A stretch of DNA of 64,000 nt from CAZVEE01 sp964625525 (GTDB lineage: Bacteria > Pseudomonadota > Alphaproteobacteria > JAJFIK01), in assembly GCA_964625525.1 (NCBI GenBank), contig CAZVEE010000002.1, positions 1 to 64,000 on the forward strand, written 5' to 3'. Numbering within the stretch: the stretch's first letter is position 1; each line of letters opens with the position of its first letter. The translations under genes and the position numbers were made by a program. Below, in pieces: positions 44,074-54,304 of this stretch. Below the pieces are notes generated by a model that did not search any database, was not told the origin of the DNA, and worked only from the letters and a program-made list of their open reading frames with translations.

Positions 44074-45124
44074 TGCTTAAGGCTTGTCCGTCACGCAGCC
44101 GCTCCGCCCCACGCACCACCACCCGGTCGCCGGCGCTCAGGGCTCCACGCACTTCGATCATGGTGCCGCTGCCGGTGCCCGTGTCCACCAACACACGCTC
44201 GGCAGTGGACTCATCGGTGACCCGGAAGACGGCCGTACCGGCCTGGCGCAACACCAGCGCGTCGCGCGGTACCGCGATCACCTGGCGTTCCTCTCCGGCC
44301 GGCACGGCCACACGCACGGGGGTGCCGATCACCCATTGCTCCGCCGGCACCGCGACACGAATTTCAAATGTCCGGGTCACCGCGTCGCCCGCCCGCACCA
44401 GCGTGGTGATCGGACCGTCTAAGGTTTGATTGCCGGGGCCTTGCAGGCCCAGCACATCACCTTCGCGCACATAGGGGGCGCTGCGCACCGGAACGCGGGC
44501 GCGCACGTCCACATGCTCCATGTCGACCAGACGCGCCACATCCGAGCCGGTGGATACGAATTCCCCGACCTCCACCAGACGCTCGACGATCTGGCCCGTG
44601 AACGGCGCCCGCACGCTGGCCCGCGCCAGATTGATCCGGGCCCGTTCTAAGGCGATGCGCGCTTCTTCCAGTTCCTGAGCCCCGACATCGCGGGCCACTT
44701 CCGCTTCATCGACGCTGCGAGCCGGAGCATTGTTGCGGCTCGCCAACTCTTCAAAGCGGGCGACTTCCCGGTTGAGAAAGCCCAGATTGGCCTCAAGCCG
44801 CGTGACCGTGGACTGGGCCTGGCGCACCTGAAGGTTCAGAAGCTGGGTGTCGAGCTGGGCGATGACGTCGCCTGCGTCCACCCGCGCGCCCACCTCGGCC
44901 ACTTCGACCGCCCGCCCGGCGATTTCAGAGGCGATGCGGGCATCGTTTTGGCTGAGCACCGTGCCCGGCACTTGAACCGTTGGCGCCAGGGCCATTTCCA
45001 CGGCTTCGGCCACGACGACACTGGGCGGAGGCGGGCGGCCATCCTGGGCCTGCGCGCGCGGGCCGGTAAGGCACACCAACGCCAAGGCTGACAGGAGCGC
45101 GGCAGATAAAACGGGGCGGGTCAT
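44057..45124 (-). CDS. RND efflux periplasmic adaptor (HlyD/AcrA family)
   Basis: Periplasmic membrane-fusion protein of 355 residues with a cleavable signal peptide (LLSALALVCLTGPRAQA-QD). The lipoyl/barrel-sandwich halves are recognisable (VQVPGTVLSQNDARIASEIAGRAVEVAEVGARVDAGDVIAQLD and RASVRAPFTGQIVERLVEVGEFVSTGSDVARL), flanking an alpha-hairpin (about residues 80-165). Then come a beta-barrel and a membrane-proximal domain. It lacks a lipid-attachment Cys. It sits immediately downstream of the RND pump on the same strand, 28 bases apart, so it forms an operon with the pump first. No TolC-type channel is encoded in the window, so a shared one is assumed. Confidence 0.92.
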   Translation of the reverse strand: MTRPVLSAALLSALALVCLTGPRAQAQDGRPPPPSVVVAEAVEMALAPTVQVPGTVLSQNDARIASEIAGRAVEVAEVGARVDAGDVIAQLDTQLLNLQVRQAQSTVTRLEANLGFLNREVARFEELASRNNAPARSVDEAEVARDVGAQELEEARIALERARINLARASVRAPFTGQIVERLVEVGEFVSTGSDVARLVDMEHVDVRARVPVRSAPYVREGDVLGLQGPGNQTLDGPITTLVRAGDAVTRTFEIRVAVPAEQWVIGTPVRVAVPAGEERQVIAVPRDALVLRQAGTAVFRVTDESTAERVLVDTGTGSGTMIEVRGALSAGDRVVVRGAERLRDGQALSIIGPS

Positions 45125-45152
45125 AGATACCTCCTATGCGGATACAGCGCGC

Positions 45153-48100
45153 TCACGATGCGCTCGGCTCCGCTCCGGGTTGCGTCCGGGGCTTGCTCTC
45201 GCCGAGGCGCAACAGGCTCGGCAGTAAGATCAGGGTGAAGATCAGGCTCACGGCCATGCCGCCGACAATGGTGGCGGCCAAGCCGCGATAGATCACACTG
45301 CCGGCCCCGGGCATCAAGACCAGCGGCAGCATTCCGAAGATACTCGTCAAGGTACTCATGAAAATAGGGCGCATGCGCAAGGTTAGGCTCTCGCGCACTG
45401 CGTCACGCCGACTGAGACCTGTATCTTCCGAGCGCCGCGTGCGTTCCACCAGCAGGATCGCATTGTTCACCACCAGGCCCAGCAGAATGATGAACCCGAT
45501 CATGGTCAACAGGTCGAGGGGCTGGCCCGAAATGATATCGAGCAGTCTGAGGGCGCCCATTCCGCCGACAGTGGCCAGCGGAATGGCGATCACCACCAGG
45601 AGCGAGTCGGTCAAGCTGCGGAACAGGGCCGCCATCAGCAAGAACAGCAGGACCAGCGCCAGAACGAAGTTCTCCGACATGGTGGTGACCGCCTGGCGCA
45701 GCGCATCCGCACTGCCGCCGTAGCGGATCGCCCCGTCGGGAGGCAACATCTCGCGCAGGCGCGGCTCCACCTCGGCCTCAATGAGCGTGACCACGTCCTG
45801 AAGGCTCATCCCATCCGGCTGGCTGATGAAGAGCGAGATTGTGCGCCGCTTGTCGCGCCGGTTGATGCTGGCCGGGCCAACGGTCCGCTCGATCGTGACA
45901 AGCTCGCTTAACGGCACCACTGCGCCAGAGGGCGTGGCGATGGGTAGCGCGCCGAGGCTGTCCGGATTGTCCCAATCCTCTGCCCGCAGAATGATGTCGA
46001 GCCGCTGCTCCCCATCGAAAAACTCACCCAGATAGAGCCCGTTGCCGACCGCACGCACGATATTGGCCATTTGCGAGCGCGACAGCGCCCCTTCCAGGAT
46101 CCGTTCATCATTGGGGATGATCCGCAGCTCCGGTTGTGCCGGCTCCGGATTGGGATTGACCCGCACATTGGCATCCACGGGCAAGAGCTCGCGCAGCATG
46201 CGCTGGCCTTCCAGCGCCACCGCTGCAATGGCCTCGATGTCCGCAGATTTGAAGTGCAGCGCGACGCCCGCTCCGTCTCCGTCGAAGCCACCGAACAGGT
46301 TCCCCTGCTGGGCGAAGGCCTGGGTATCCGGCAGCCCCACCAGCACTTCTTGACGCATGATGGTGGCCAGCTCGTTCACTTGGGACTGGTCCATAACCCG
46401 CGCGCCGATGGTGCCGCCCCCGGGCCAGCCCAGGACATAGTAGTTGCGCAGCGCCGGCTCGCGCGTGCCCTCCATAAACGGTTCCATGCGCTCTTGGATT
46501 GGTTGGGCGACTTCCTCGTCGATAAAGTCGATGGTCACGCCATCGGGGAAGTTGAACCACACATCCACCGCGTCCCGTTTCACCGGCGGCAGATAGTTCA
46601 GGCTCGGCGTCATGGCCCAGGTGCCCACACCGGAGCCGACGATCAGCACACCGATCCACAGCCAGCGGCGCAGCGGCGTGTCCGTGAGCGCCATAATGCG
46701 GTTGGCCATGCCCTCCCAAAACGGATGACGCTCCATCTGGGATTCGCGCTGGCGCACGAAATAGCGCGCGCCCGCCGGCAGCACCGTCAGCGCGACGATG
46801 AGCGAGACCGTCACCGCAATGGCAATGGTCAGGGCCAGATCGGCGAAAAGCTGGCCTTCCACGTCCTTGATGAAGATCACGGGCACGAAAATCGCCACCG
46901 TGGTGGCGGTGGAGGCCAGCAGCGCGCCCCAGACTTCGCTGGCGCCTTTTTCCGAAGCTTCCTCCACATCCGTGCCCTGTTCGCGCAGGCGCACGATGGT
47001 CTCCAGCACCACGATGGCCGCGTCGAGCACCATGCCCGTGGCGAAAGCGAGCCCCGCCAGTGAGATCACATTGATCGTGCGGCCCGCGCCGTCGAGCACG
47101 AGGAAGGTGGTGAGCAGGCAGATCGGGATCGTTGAGGCGATGAGAAAGGTGGCCCGTGGGCGTCGCAGGAACAGCCACAACACTCCGATGGCAAGCCCCA
47201 CGCCAATGGCCAAGTTCCCCGTGAGCAAGCTAATCGCGCGGACAATAAACACTGACGGATCGAAAGACTGCTGAATGTCGAGCTGACGTTCGGCAAAGGG
47301 GCCTTCCCGCATTTCGTCGATAACAGTGCGCACCGCGTTGATTGTGCTCAACACATTGGCGTTATTGTCCCGCAAAATGCGCAATGAGATGGCCGGATTG
47401 CCGTTCTGATAGGCGAAATCGCGCCTCCGGGCCTCACCCACGCGGATCTCCGCCACATCGCTGAGGCGTACCGGCTGGCCGTCGCGCCATTCCAGAATGA
47501 GATTGCCCAGATCCTCCGGCTCGAAGCGCCCTTCGAATTGCAGCATGTATTGCCGTCGGCCGACATTCACAAACCCGCCTGAAACATCGTCCGGCCGGCC
47601 GATGGTGGTGGCCATGGCGGGAATGTTGATGCCGTACTCAGCCACGAGGAAGGGATCGAAAACCACCTGGAGTTCCGCTTCCGAACCGCCCCCATTCCCA
47701 ATGGTGACGCCGCCGACGCCCGGCACCGCTTCCAGGCGCGGAATGACGTAATCCTCGATGAATCGCCGGTACTCGGCGATGGGGCGGGGGTTTCCGGGCA
47801 GGGCCTGGACGAAATAGTAGATCAGCGTCGCATTGGCATCATCGCCAAAGGCGCCGCCCATATTGAGCGAGGGCGGATCCGCATCGGCCGGCAAGGGCGG
47901 AACGCGATTGAGCCGGTTCAACACATCCAGGACCGTGGCGTCCATATCCGTATCGAGCGTGAACTCCATCTCGATCCAGGAAAACCCCGCATTGGCCTGG
48001 CTGCGCATGACCACCAGGCCTGGAGTGCCTTGGAGCACGTCTTCCAAGGGTTCCAGGATCTCTGCTTCCATTTCGCTGGGGGAGGCGGCCCGCCAGGCGG

Positions 48101-48245
48101 TCGTGATCCCGAGCCGCGGGCGTTCGATATCCGGGAAGAGCTGAACGGGCAGGCTGCGCACACTCATCAGGCCCAGCCCCGCCAGGATCGCCACCACAAC
48201 CGCCACAGCGGCCGGGTTGCGGATACATATGCTGATGAACCCCAT
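45153..48245 (-). CDS. RND-family efflux pump permease (AcrB/MexF-like)
   Basis: The inner-membrane proton-driven pump, 1030 residues from ATG 48245 (MGFISICIRNPAAVAVVVAILAGLGLMSVRSLPVQLFPDIERPRLGIT). An in-frame ATG at 48317 would add 24 basic residues without family support. Typical features are the first periplasmic porter (RLGITTAWRAASPSEMEAEILEPLEDVL), TM4 with a conserved Asp (GLAFATGMVLDAAIVVLETIVRLREQG), and the duplicated second half (GFIILLGLVVNNAILLVERTRR, TSIFGMLPLVLMPGAGSVIYRGLA). The substrate cannot be told from sequence. It is divergent from the TPP riboswitch. Confidence 0.93.
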   Translation of the reverse strand: MGFISICIRNPAAVAVVVAILAGLGLMSVRSLPVQLFPDIERPRLGITTAWRAASPSEMEAEILEPLEDVLQGTPGLVVMRSQANAGFSWIEMEFTLDTDMDATVLDVLNRLNRVPPLPADADPPSLNMGGAFGDDANATLIYYFVQALPGNPRPIAEYRRFIEDYVIPRLEAVPGVGGVTIGNGGGSEAELQVVFDPFLVAEYGINIPAMATTIGRPDDVSGGFVNVGRRQYMLQFEGRFEPEDLGNLILEWRDGQPVRLSDVAEIRVGEARRRDFAYQNGNPAISLRILRDNNANVLSTINAVRTVIDEMREGPFAERQLDIQQSFDPSVFIVRAISLLTGNLAIGVGLAIGVLWLFLRRPRATFLIASTIPICLLTTFLVLDGAGRTINVISLAGLAFATGMVLDAAIVVLETIVRLREQGTDVEEASEKGASEVWGALLASTATTVAIFVPVIFIKDVEGQLFADLALTIAIAVTVSLIVALTVLPAGARYFVRQRESQMERHPFWEGMANRIMALTDTPLRRWLWIGVLIVGSGVGTWAMTPSLNYLPPVKRDAVDVWFNFPDGVTIDFIDEEVAQPIQERMEPFMEGTREPALRNYYVLGWPGGGTIGARVMDQSQVNELATIMRQEVLVGLPDTQAFAQQGNLFGGFDGDGAGVALHFKSADIEAIAAVALEGQRMLRELLPVDANVRVNPNPEPAQPELRIIPNDERILEGALSRSQMANIVRAVGNGLYLGEFFDGEQRLDIILRAEDWDNPDSLGALPIATPSGAVVPLSELVTIERTVGPASINRRDKRRTISLFISQPDGMSLQDVVTLIEAEVEPRLREMLPPDGAIRYGGSADALRQAVTTMSENFVLALVLLFLLMAALFRSLTDSLLVVIAIPLATVGGMGALRLLDIISGQPLDLLTMIGFIILLGLVVNNAILLVERTRRSEDTGLSRRDAVRESLTLRMRPIFMSTLTSIFGMLPLVLMPGAGSVIYRGLAATIVGGMAVSLIFTLILLPSLLRLGESKPRTQPGAEPSAS

Positions 48246-48393
48246 GGATCCCACGACCCCCCTTATCATTTCGCAGATCTTGAAGCGCACAATGACGTGC
48301 GGCTGTCGTGAAATCACGAGCCGTTTTGGGAAACCACGCTGAAGGGGGAAGCCCCCGCGACGAACGTCGCACCGGGCCGCCGGTCGGTTCGAA

Positions 48394-48422
48394 TTGACAA
48401 CCCCGGCTCACCCCTGGATGCT
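48394..48422 (+). promoter_or_regulatory. Promoter of the thiC leader
   Basis: TTGACA (48394-48399), 17 bases, then GATGCT (48417-48422), a weak -10 box. The expected start near 48430 coincides with the 5' edge of the riboswitch. Confidence 0.45.
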
Positions 48423-48430
48423 GACACTTG

Positions 48431-48552
48431 TCCTAGGGGCGCCCCGGTTAAGGGGCTGAGATCGGGCAAGACTTGGTGCACGGCTTACGAGCCGCCCGGG
48501 CGCCGCCCAGTCCCTTCGAACCTGATCCGGTTAGAACCGGCGGAGGAAAGGA
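48431..48552 (+). ncRNA. TPP riboswitch (thi box)
   Basis: The conserved parts are present: P1/P2 start at TAGGGGCGCC, the J2/3 box GGGGCTGAGATC at 48452-48464, the P4/5 element CCTTCGAACCTGATCCGG near 48513-48530, and TTAGAACCGGCGGAGGAAAG closing near 48550. The spacer stem between them is of moderate length. It binds thiamine pyrophosphate and represses thiC when TPP is high. About 104 bases lie between the end and the thiC ATG, so a translational or termination mechanism remains open. Confidence 0.93.
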
Positions 48553-48638
48553 CAGGCGCGCGCAGGCTCGGCAGAAGCAAGCCACCAAACCGCCGCCAGG
48601 CCCCGACCGCTGTGCCGGATCTTTCTCCAACGCTGTAG

Positions 48639-50537
<1,899 letters not shown>

Positions 50538-50543
50538 GGCAGA

Positions 50544-50575
50544 CGCCGGCGTGGGGGATTATCCCTGCGCCGGCG
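50544..50575. terminator. Hairpin between thiC and the VOC gene
   Basis: CGCCGGCG (50544-50551) pairs with CGCCGGCG (50568-50575) and the loop contains GGGAT-T-ATCCC, giving a long GC-rich stem. It has no U-tract. It overlaps the last codons of the convergent gene. A termination role is likely but unproven. Confidence 0.45.
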
Positions 50576-50918
50576 GCTCCCACAATTCGATGGGGTTGCC
50601 TTCTGGATCATGGATGCGGGCAAAACGGCCGATCTCGGAATCCCATTCGGCGCGGGTTTCCACGGCAATCCCCGCCGCTTTCAAACGGGCCAACAGGGCA
50701 TCGAACTCGCTGACGCGAAAATTGATCATCCAGCGCTGTTGCGGGTCGCCGAAATACTCCGTGTCATGCTCAAATGGCTGAAACACGGTGGGCCCGGCCT
50801 CTTGGGGCCAGTAGCCGCGGCTCATATCAACGCCCAAATGGGTCGTGTACCACTCTGCCAAAGCCTTCGGGTCGCGGGCCCGAAAGAATACACCACCGAT
50901 TCCCGTTACGCCGGCCAT
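50559..50918 (-). CDS. VOC-family (glyoxalase/bleomycin resistance) protein
   Basis: A 119-residue protein of the vicinal oxygen chelate fold. The beta-alpha-beta-beta-beta units are visible as GIGGVFFRARDPKALAEWYTTHLGV, FRVSEFDALLARLKAAGIAVE and RFARIHDPEGNPIELWEPP. The typical metal ligand Glu is at IELWEP; the second metal-ligand site is not certain. A perfect AAGGAGG seven bases before the ATG decides the start. Function in detoxification or an unrelated ring-cleavage reaction cannot be told. Convergent with thiC. Confidence 0.85.
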   Translation of the reverse strand: MAGVTGIGGVFFRARDPKALAEWYTTHLGVDMSRGYWPQEAGPTVFQPFEHDTEYFGDPQQRWMINFRVSEFDALLARLKAAGIAVETRAEWDSEIGRFARIHDPEGNPIELWEPPAQG

Positions 50919-50940
50919 GGAAGCCTCCTTTACGTGGTTA

Positions 50941-51042
50941 GAGCGCTTTCAGGAAAAGTGTGCGCGGTTTTCCGCCCGGAAAGCGCGCCAAACCAAAGAC
51001 CGAGAGCCGTTTCAATGATCTGGTTTTCATTGAAACGGCTCT
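50941..51042. repeat. 102-bp dispersed repeat with two hairpins, copy 1
   Basis: The first hairpin pairs GCGCTTTC (50943-50950) with GAAAGCGC (50979-50986) and contains GGAAAA/TTTTCC inside. The second pairs 51003-51018 with 51027-51042, a perfect 16-bp stem with an 8-base loop. It is about 92% identical to the copy at 58191-58292. It resembles REP/RIME-type intergenic elements. The TAG stop codon of the gene at 51041 (minus strand) uses the last bases. Confidence 0.9.
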
Positions 51043-51922
51043 AGTGCCACCGCCCATAGCGCAAAAGATCGAAGCAGGCATCGATGCAGGCTTGGAGCGT
51101 GGCGCGGGTCTCTTCAAACTGGTTCGCCAGGCGCACCACATCCGTGCCGCGGATGATCGCACCGGTGAATTGCTCCGTGTGCCACCCGGCCGGGGCGGGC
51201 AGCGGCGGCAGGGTCCGGAAGCTATTCACAGGGTAGGGGCGGACGTAGAAATACGGCTCATTAAACAGGGTGTCGCCGGGCGACAGGCCCACACCCACCG
51301 CCGGCACACGCTCAAGATCGCCTTCTTCCAGCGGAAGTAGCAGGCCGAGATCATAGTGGTGCGGCCAGATCCGCGCCTCGGTCGGGCCCGGGCGCCGATG
51401 GGGCAGGGCGGCGCGGATGTCCTGGAACAGCAGATCCGCATTGGCAAACCAACGCCCCAGCTCCATCACCGCGGGATCGTTGCGCCTGAGACCATAGGGT
51501 TGGCCGTGCTGCACGGCGTGGGCCGGCAGGGTGTAGGGGAAGCCATAGCCGAAGCTCAACGGATCAATGCCGAGCTGGGAGGCTTGCATCTCCGCCCATC
51601 GGGCAATGTCCCGCTCGGTTTGCATCAGCAGATCCTGGCGCGCGATGACCTTGCCGTATTGAACCATCACCAGGCTGCCTTCCACAAAGGACAGCCCCAT
51701 GCGCGCGATCCCGTCCTTGGCGGGCAGATCCCGTGAGAACAGGGTCTGCCGCGCGTCGTCCCAGCTCAGATTCATCTGGCTGTCATCGGCCCGGGCCGAG
51801 AGAGCGGCGCGCGCAATGCGCGCCAGCCATTGGGCCGCGTGATGGGTTTCGATGCGGGCACGTTCAAGGTGCCCGGGCGGGGGATGCCCCAGACGTTTCC
51901 AAAGCGCGCGGCGGTGGCTCAT
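51041..51922 (-). CDS. Uncharacterised protein, possibly DUF5996-like
   Basis: A 293-residue protein without signal peptide or transmembrane segment. GGAGAG before ATG 51922 supports this start. Features are a helical N terminus (HPPPGHLERARIETHHAAQWLARIARA), a beta-rich part (MNLSWDDARQTLFSRDL), and a more conserved-looking C-terminal half: ARIWPHHYDLGLLLPLEEGD, then VGVGLSPGDTLFNEPYFYVRPYPVNSF. That pairing resembles DUF5996 proteins by eye, where an HxD motif lies before a PGD...EPYFYV motif. Function is unknown. The stop lies within the 102-bp repeat. It is divergent from nothing close and 53 bases upstream of the S9 peptidase end. Confidence 0.55.
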   Translation of the reverse strand: MSHRRALWKRLGHPPPGHLERARIETHHAAQWLARIARAALSARADDSQMNLSWDDARQTLFSRDLPAKDGIARMGLSFVEGSLVMVQYGKVIARQDLLMQTERDIARWAEMQASQLGIDPLSFGYGFPYTLPAHAVQHGQPYGLRRNDPAVMELGRWFANADLLFQDIRAALPHRRPGPTEARIWPHHYDLGLLLPLEEGDLERVPAVGVGLSPGDTLFNEPYFYVRPYPVNSFRTLPPLPAPAGWHTEQFTGAIIRGTDVVRLANQFEETRATLQACIDACFDLLRYGRWH

Positions 51923-51975
51923 GGGCTCTCTCCGGGTTCTGCGCCGTGTCAACGGGGGGCATCCGGGCCGGTGGA

Positions 51976-54102
51976 TTACTCCTCCGTGGGGCCCGTTTCA
52001 TCCCCCGCGTCCTCTTCATCGCCGGAATCGCGATAGCGGTCAAACCACGCCAGGATGTATCCGACCTTTGCCATCAACTGGCTGGGCCGGCTCGCAATTC
52101 CGTGCGAGGCCCCCGGAATGCGGACCATCGCCGTATCCACTTTGCGCAGTTGGAGTGCTTGGTAATACTGCTCCGTTTCCGACATGGGCGTGCGCAGATC
52201 CGCGTCCCCCGTCAGCAGCATGGTCGGCGTGGAGACATTGCCCACCAGCGACAGCGGCGAGCGATCCCAGTATTGCGCCTGATCTTCCCAGGGAAGGGCC
52301 GTGAACCAGTAGCGCGAGAAGAAGGAATAGGCGTCCGCCGTCAGGGTGAAACTCGTCCAGTTGATCACGGGCTTTGCCACCACGGCGGCGGCAAATCGGT
52401 CCGTCTTGCCAACGATCCAGGCGGTCAACACGCCGCCGCCGCTGCCGCCGGTGACAAAGAGCTGGTCTGCGTCGATGAAGCCCGTCTCGATCATGGCATC
52501 GACGCCGGAGATGAGGTCGTCATAGTCCTCGCTCGGATAATTCTTGTCGATCAGCCGGGCGAACTCTTCGCCATAGCTCGTCGACCCGCGCGGGTTCACA
52601 TAAAGCACCACATAGCCGGCGGCCGCGAAGAGCTGCACCTCGGAGGAGAACTCCGGGCCATAGGCCGTGTGCGGACCACCATGGATTTCCAGCAGCAGTG
52701 GATATTGCTGCTCCGGGTCGAAATTCGGCGGCGTCACGTACCAGGCCTGGATCTCGCGCCCATCCGCCGACGAGGGGTAGGTGATCTCGGTGACCGCGCC
52801 CAGCGGTTTGTGATCGAACAGATCGCCATTGAGATCTGTCAGCCGGCGCAGCTCGCTCCGGCGCGCGTTGGCCACGGCCAGGTCCGCCGGCCGGTCGCCG
52901 CCCCGCGTCACCACGGTGGCAAAGGCGCCATTGGCCGCGACGCTCACCGAGCCGCTGGTATAGGGCCGGCCGATGGCCGTGCCGCCGATACCCTCGGCCA
53001 GCACTTCACGGCTGCCCGCTTTCGTCACCGACAGCAGTTTGCGCACGCCGCGATCATCATAGAGCGTGTAGATGGATTCGTTGCCGGCCCACTGGGGCTG
53101 GCCCATGGAGAAATCGAAGTCTTCGGTCAGCACCCGGGTTTCCCCGGTTTCCCGATCAAGCAGCGACAAGCGCGCCAGATGATAACTGCTGCCCTCATCG
53201 TCAAAGCCTGTGTAAGCGATATAGCGCCCGTCCGGGGACACGGCGGGGCTACCGTCCGGGCCGTCCCGATCCGTCAGCGCCGTCATGCTGCCGTCCGCGA
53301 GCGAGACTTCATAAAGCTCGCTGCCGAAGGGCACATATTCCCAGTCTTCCCGGCGGTTGGCGGAGATGATCAGGCTCTCCCCGTCCGGGGTCCAGGCCGG
53401 CGTGCTCGAATGGTTGAAGTCACCGCTCGTGACCTGGCGCGGCGTACCGCCCTCGGCCGGGACCACAAACACATGGGAGAAGCTGTGGGGCAGGAAGCCC
53501 GCGCCGTCGAAGCGATAGGTCAGCCGGTCAATCACGATGGGGGCGTCGGCCCACTCCGCACCGCGCGGGGCGCTCGGCAGGCTTGCCAGCGGTTTGGGTT
53601 GAGAAGGGACATTCATCACAAAGGCGAGCTGGCTGCCGTCGGGCGACCACACCAGATTGCGCGGTGACTGGGTCAGGTCGGCGATCTTGGCCGTGCGGCC
53701 CGTGTCCATCCAGCGCACATAGATCTGCGGCGAGCCTTCCGCGGCCGTGATATAGGCCAGGCGGGTTCCGTCCGGCGACCAGCGCGGCATGCTGTAGCTG
53801 CTGGCATCAGCCAGCAGCGGCTGGTGGTTCTCGCCATTCGCATCGATGGTCCACAGGCTGCCCCGCCGGCGGTCTTTCATGATGTCCATGCTGGTGCGCA
53901 CATAAACGACCTGGCGGCCATTGGGCGCGATCTGCGGGTCATTGGCATATTCGAGCTGGAACAAATCCAGCAATTCGAACTGCGGCGTTTCCGCCGCCGC
54001 CGCTGCCTCGTCCGCTTGGGCCCAGACCGGGGTGCCCATCGCCAACAGGGCGGCAAGCCCCAGCATGGCGCTCCATCGCTTCAACCTGCCCGTGTTGTTC
54101 AT
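51976..54102 (-). CDS. S9-family prolyl oligopeptidase-type exported peptidase
   Basis: A periplasmic serine peptidase of the dipeptidyl-peptidase/acylaminoacyl-peptidase kind, 708 residues. GGGAGG before ATG 54102 and the signal peptide that follows (LKRWSAMLGLAALLAMGTPVWAQ) decide the start. Residues about 55-440 hold WD40-like propeller blades (for example PRWSPDGTRLAYIT, NLVWSPDGSQLAFV, AWTPDGESLIISA). The catalytic alpha/beta hydrolase is at about 460-690: the Ser in GGSGGG and the His in GASHGI. The oxyanion region is HGGPHTAYGPEF. It probably degrades peptides for uptake. Alone on the minus strand, divergent from the M20 gene. Confidence 0.9.
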   Translation of the reverse strand: MNNTGRLKRWSAMLGLAALLAMGTPVWAQADEAAAAAETPQFELLDLFQLEYANDPQIAPNGRQVVYVRTSMDIMKDRRRGSLWTIDANGENHQPLLADASSYSMPRWSPDGTRLAYITAAEGSPQIYVRWMDTGRTAKIADLTQSPRNLVWSPDGSQLAFVMNVPSQPKPLASLPSAPRGAEWADAPIVIDRLTYRFDGAGFLPHSFSHVFVVPAEGGTPRQVTSGDFNHSSTPAWTPDGESLIISANRREDWEYVPFGSELYEVSLADGSMTALTDRDGPDGSPAVSPDGRYIAYTGFDDEGSSYHLARLSLLDRETGETRVLTEDFDFSMGQPQWAGNESIYTLYDDRGVRKLLSVTKAGSREVLAEGIGGTAIGRPYTSGSVSVAANGAFATVVTRGGDRPADLAVANARRSELRRLTDLNGDLFDHKPLGAVTEITYPSSADGREIQAWYVTPPNFDPEQQYPLLLEIHGGPHTAYGPEFSSEVQLFAAAGYVVLYVNPRGSTSYGEEFARLIDKNYPSEDYDDLISGVDAMIETGFIDADQLFVTGGSGGGVLTAWIVGKTDRFAAAVVAKPVINWTSFTLTADAYSFFSRYWFTALPWEDQAQYWDRSPLSLVGNVSTPTMLLTGDADLRTPMSETEQYYQALQLRKVDTAMVRIPGASHGIASRPSQLMAKVGYILAWFDRYRDSGDEEDAGDETGPTEE

Positions 54103-54304
54103 GCGTCTCGCCTCCCAGTGTGCCGAAATGACGCGCAGTGTATGCCTTTCTGCGCGCTTGGCCAATAAACCTGGATCACGCGGGCCTCACGGGAGTGTTT
54201 TGCCCCTCTCCGGGTGTTCACGCTAAACTGAGGATGAGGGTAATAAGACCCACGGGGTCGGCGTCATGAATGCCGGTCCTGGAGGGCTGAAGGGGAGAAA
54301 CCGG

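Noticed and set aside
48380..48400. tRNA T-loop-like GGTTCGAATT
   Set aside because: No acceptor stem, D-arm or anticodon arm can be built around it; it is in the thiC upstream region.
51733..53667. A 644-codon open frame opposite the S9 peptidase gene
   Set aside because: The minus-strand frame has signal peptide, propeller and catalytic motifs; the plus-strand product has none.
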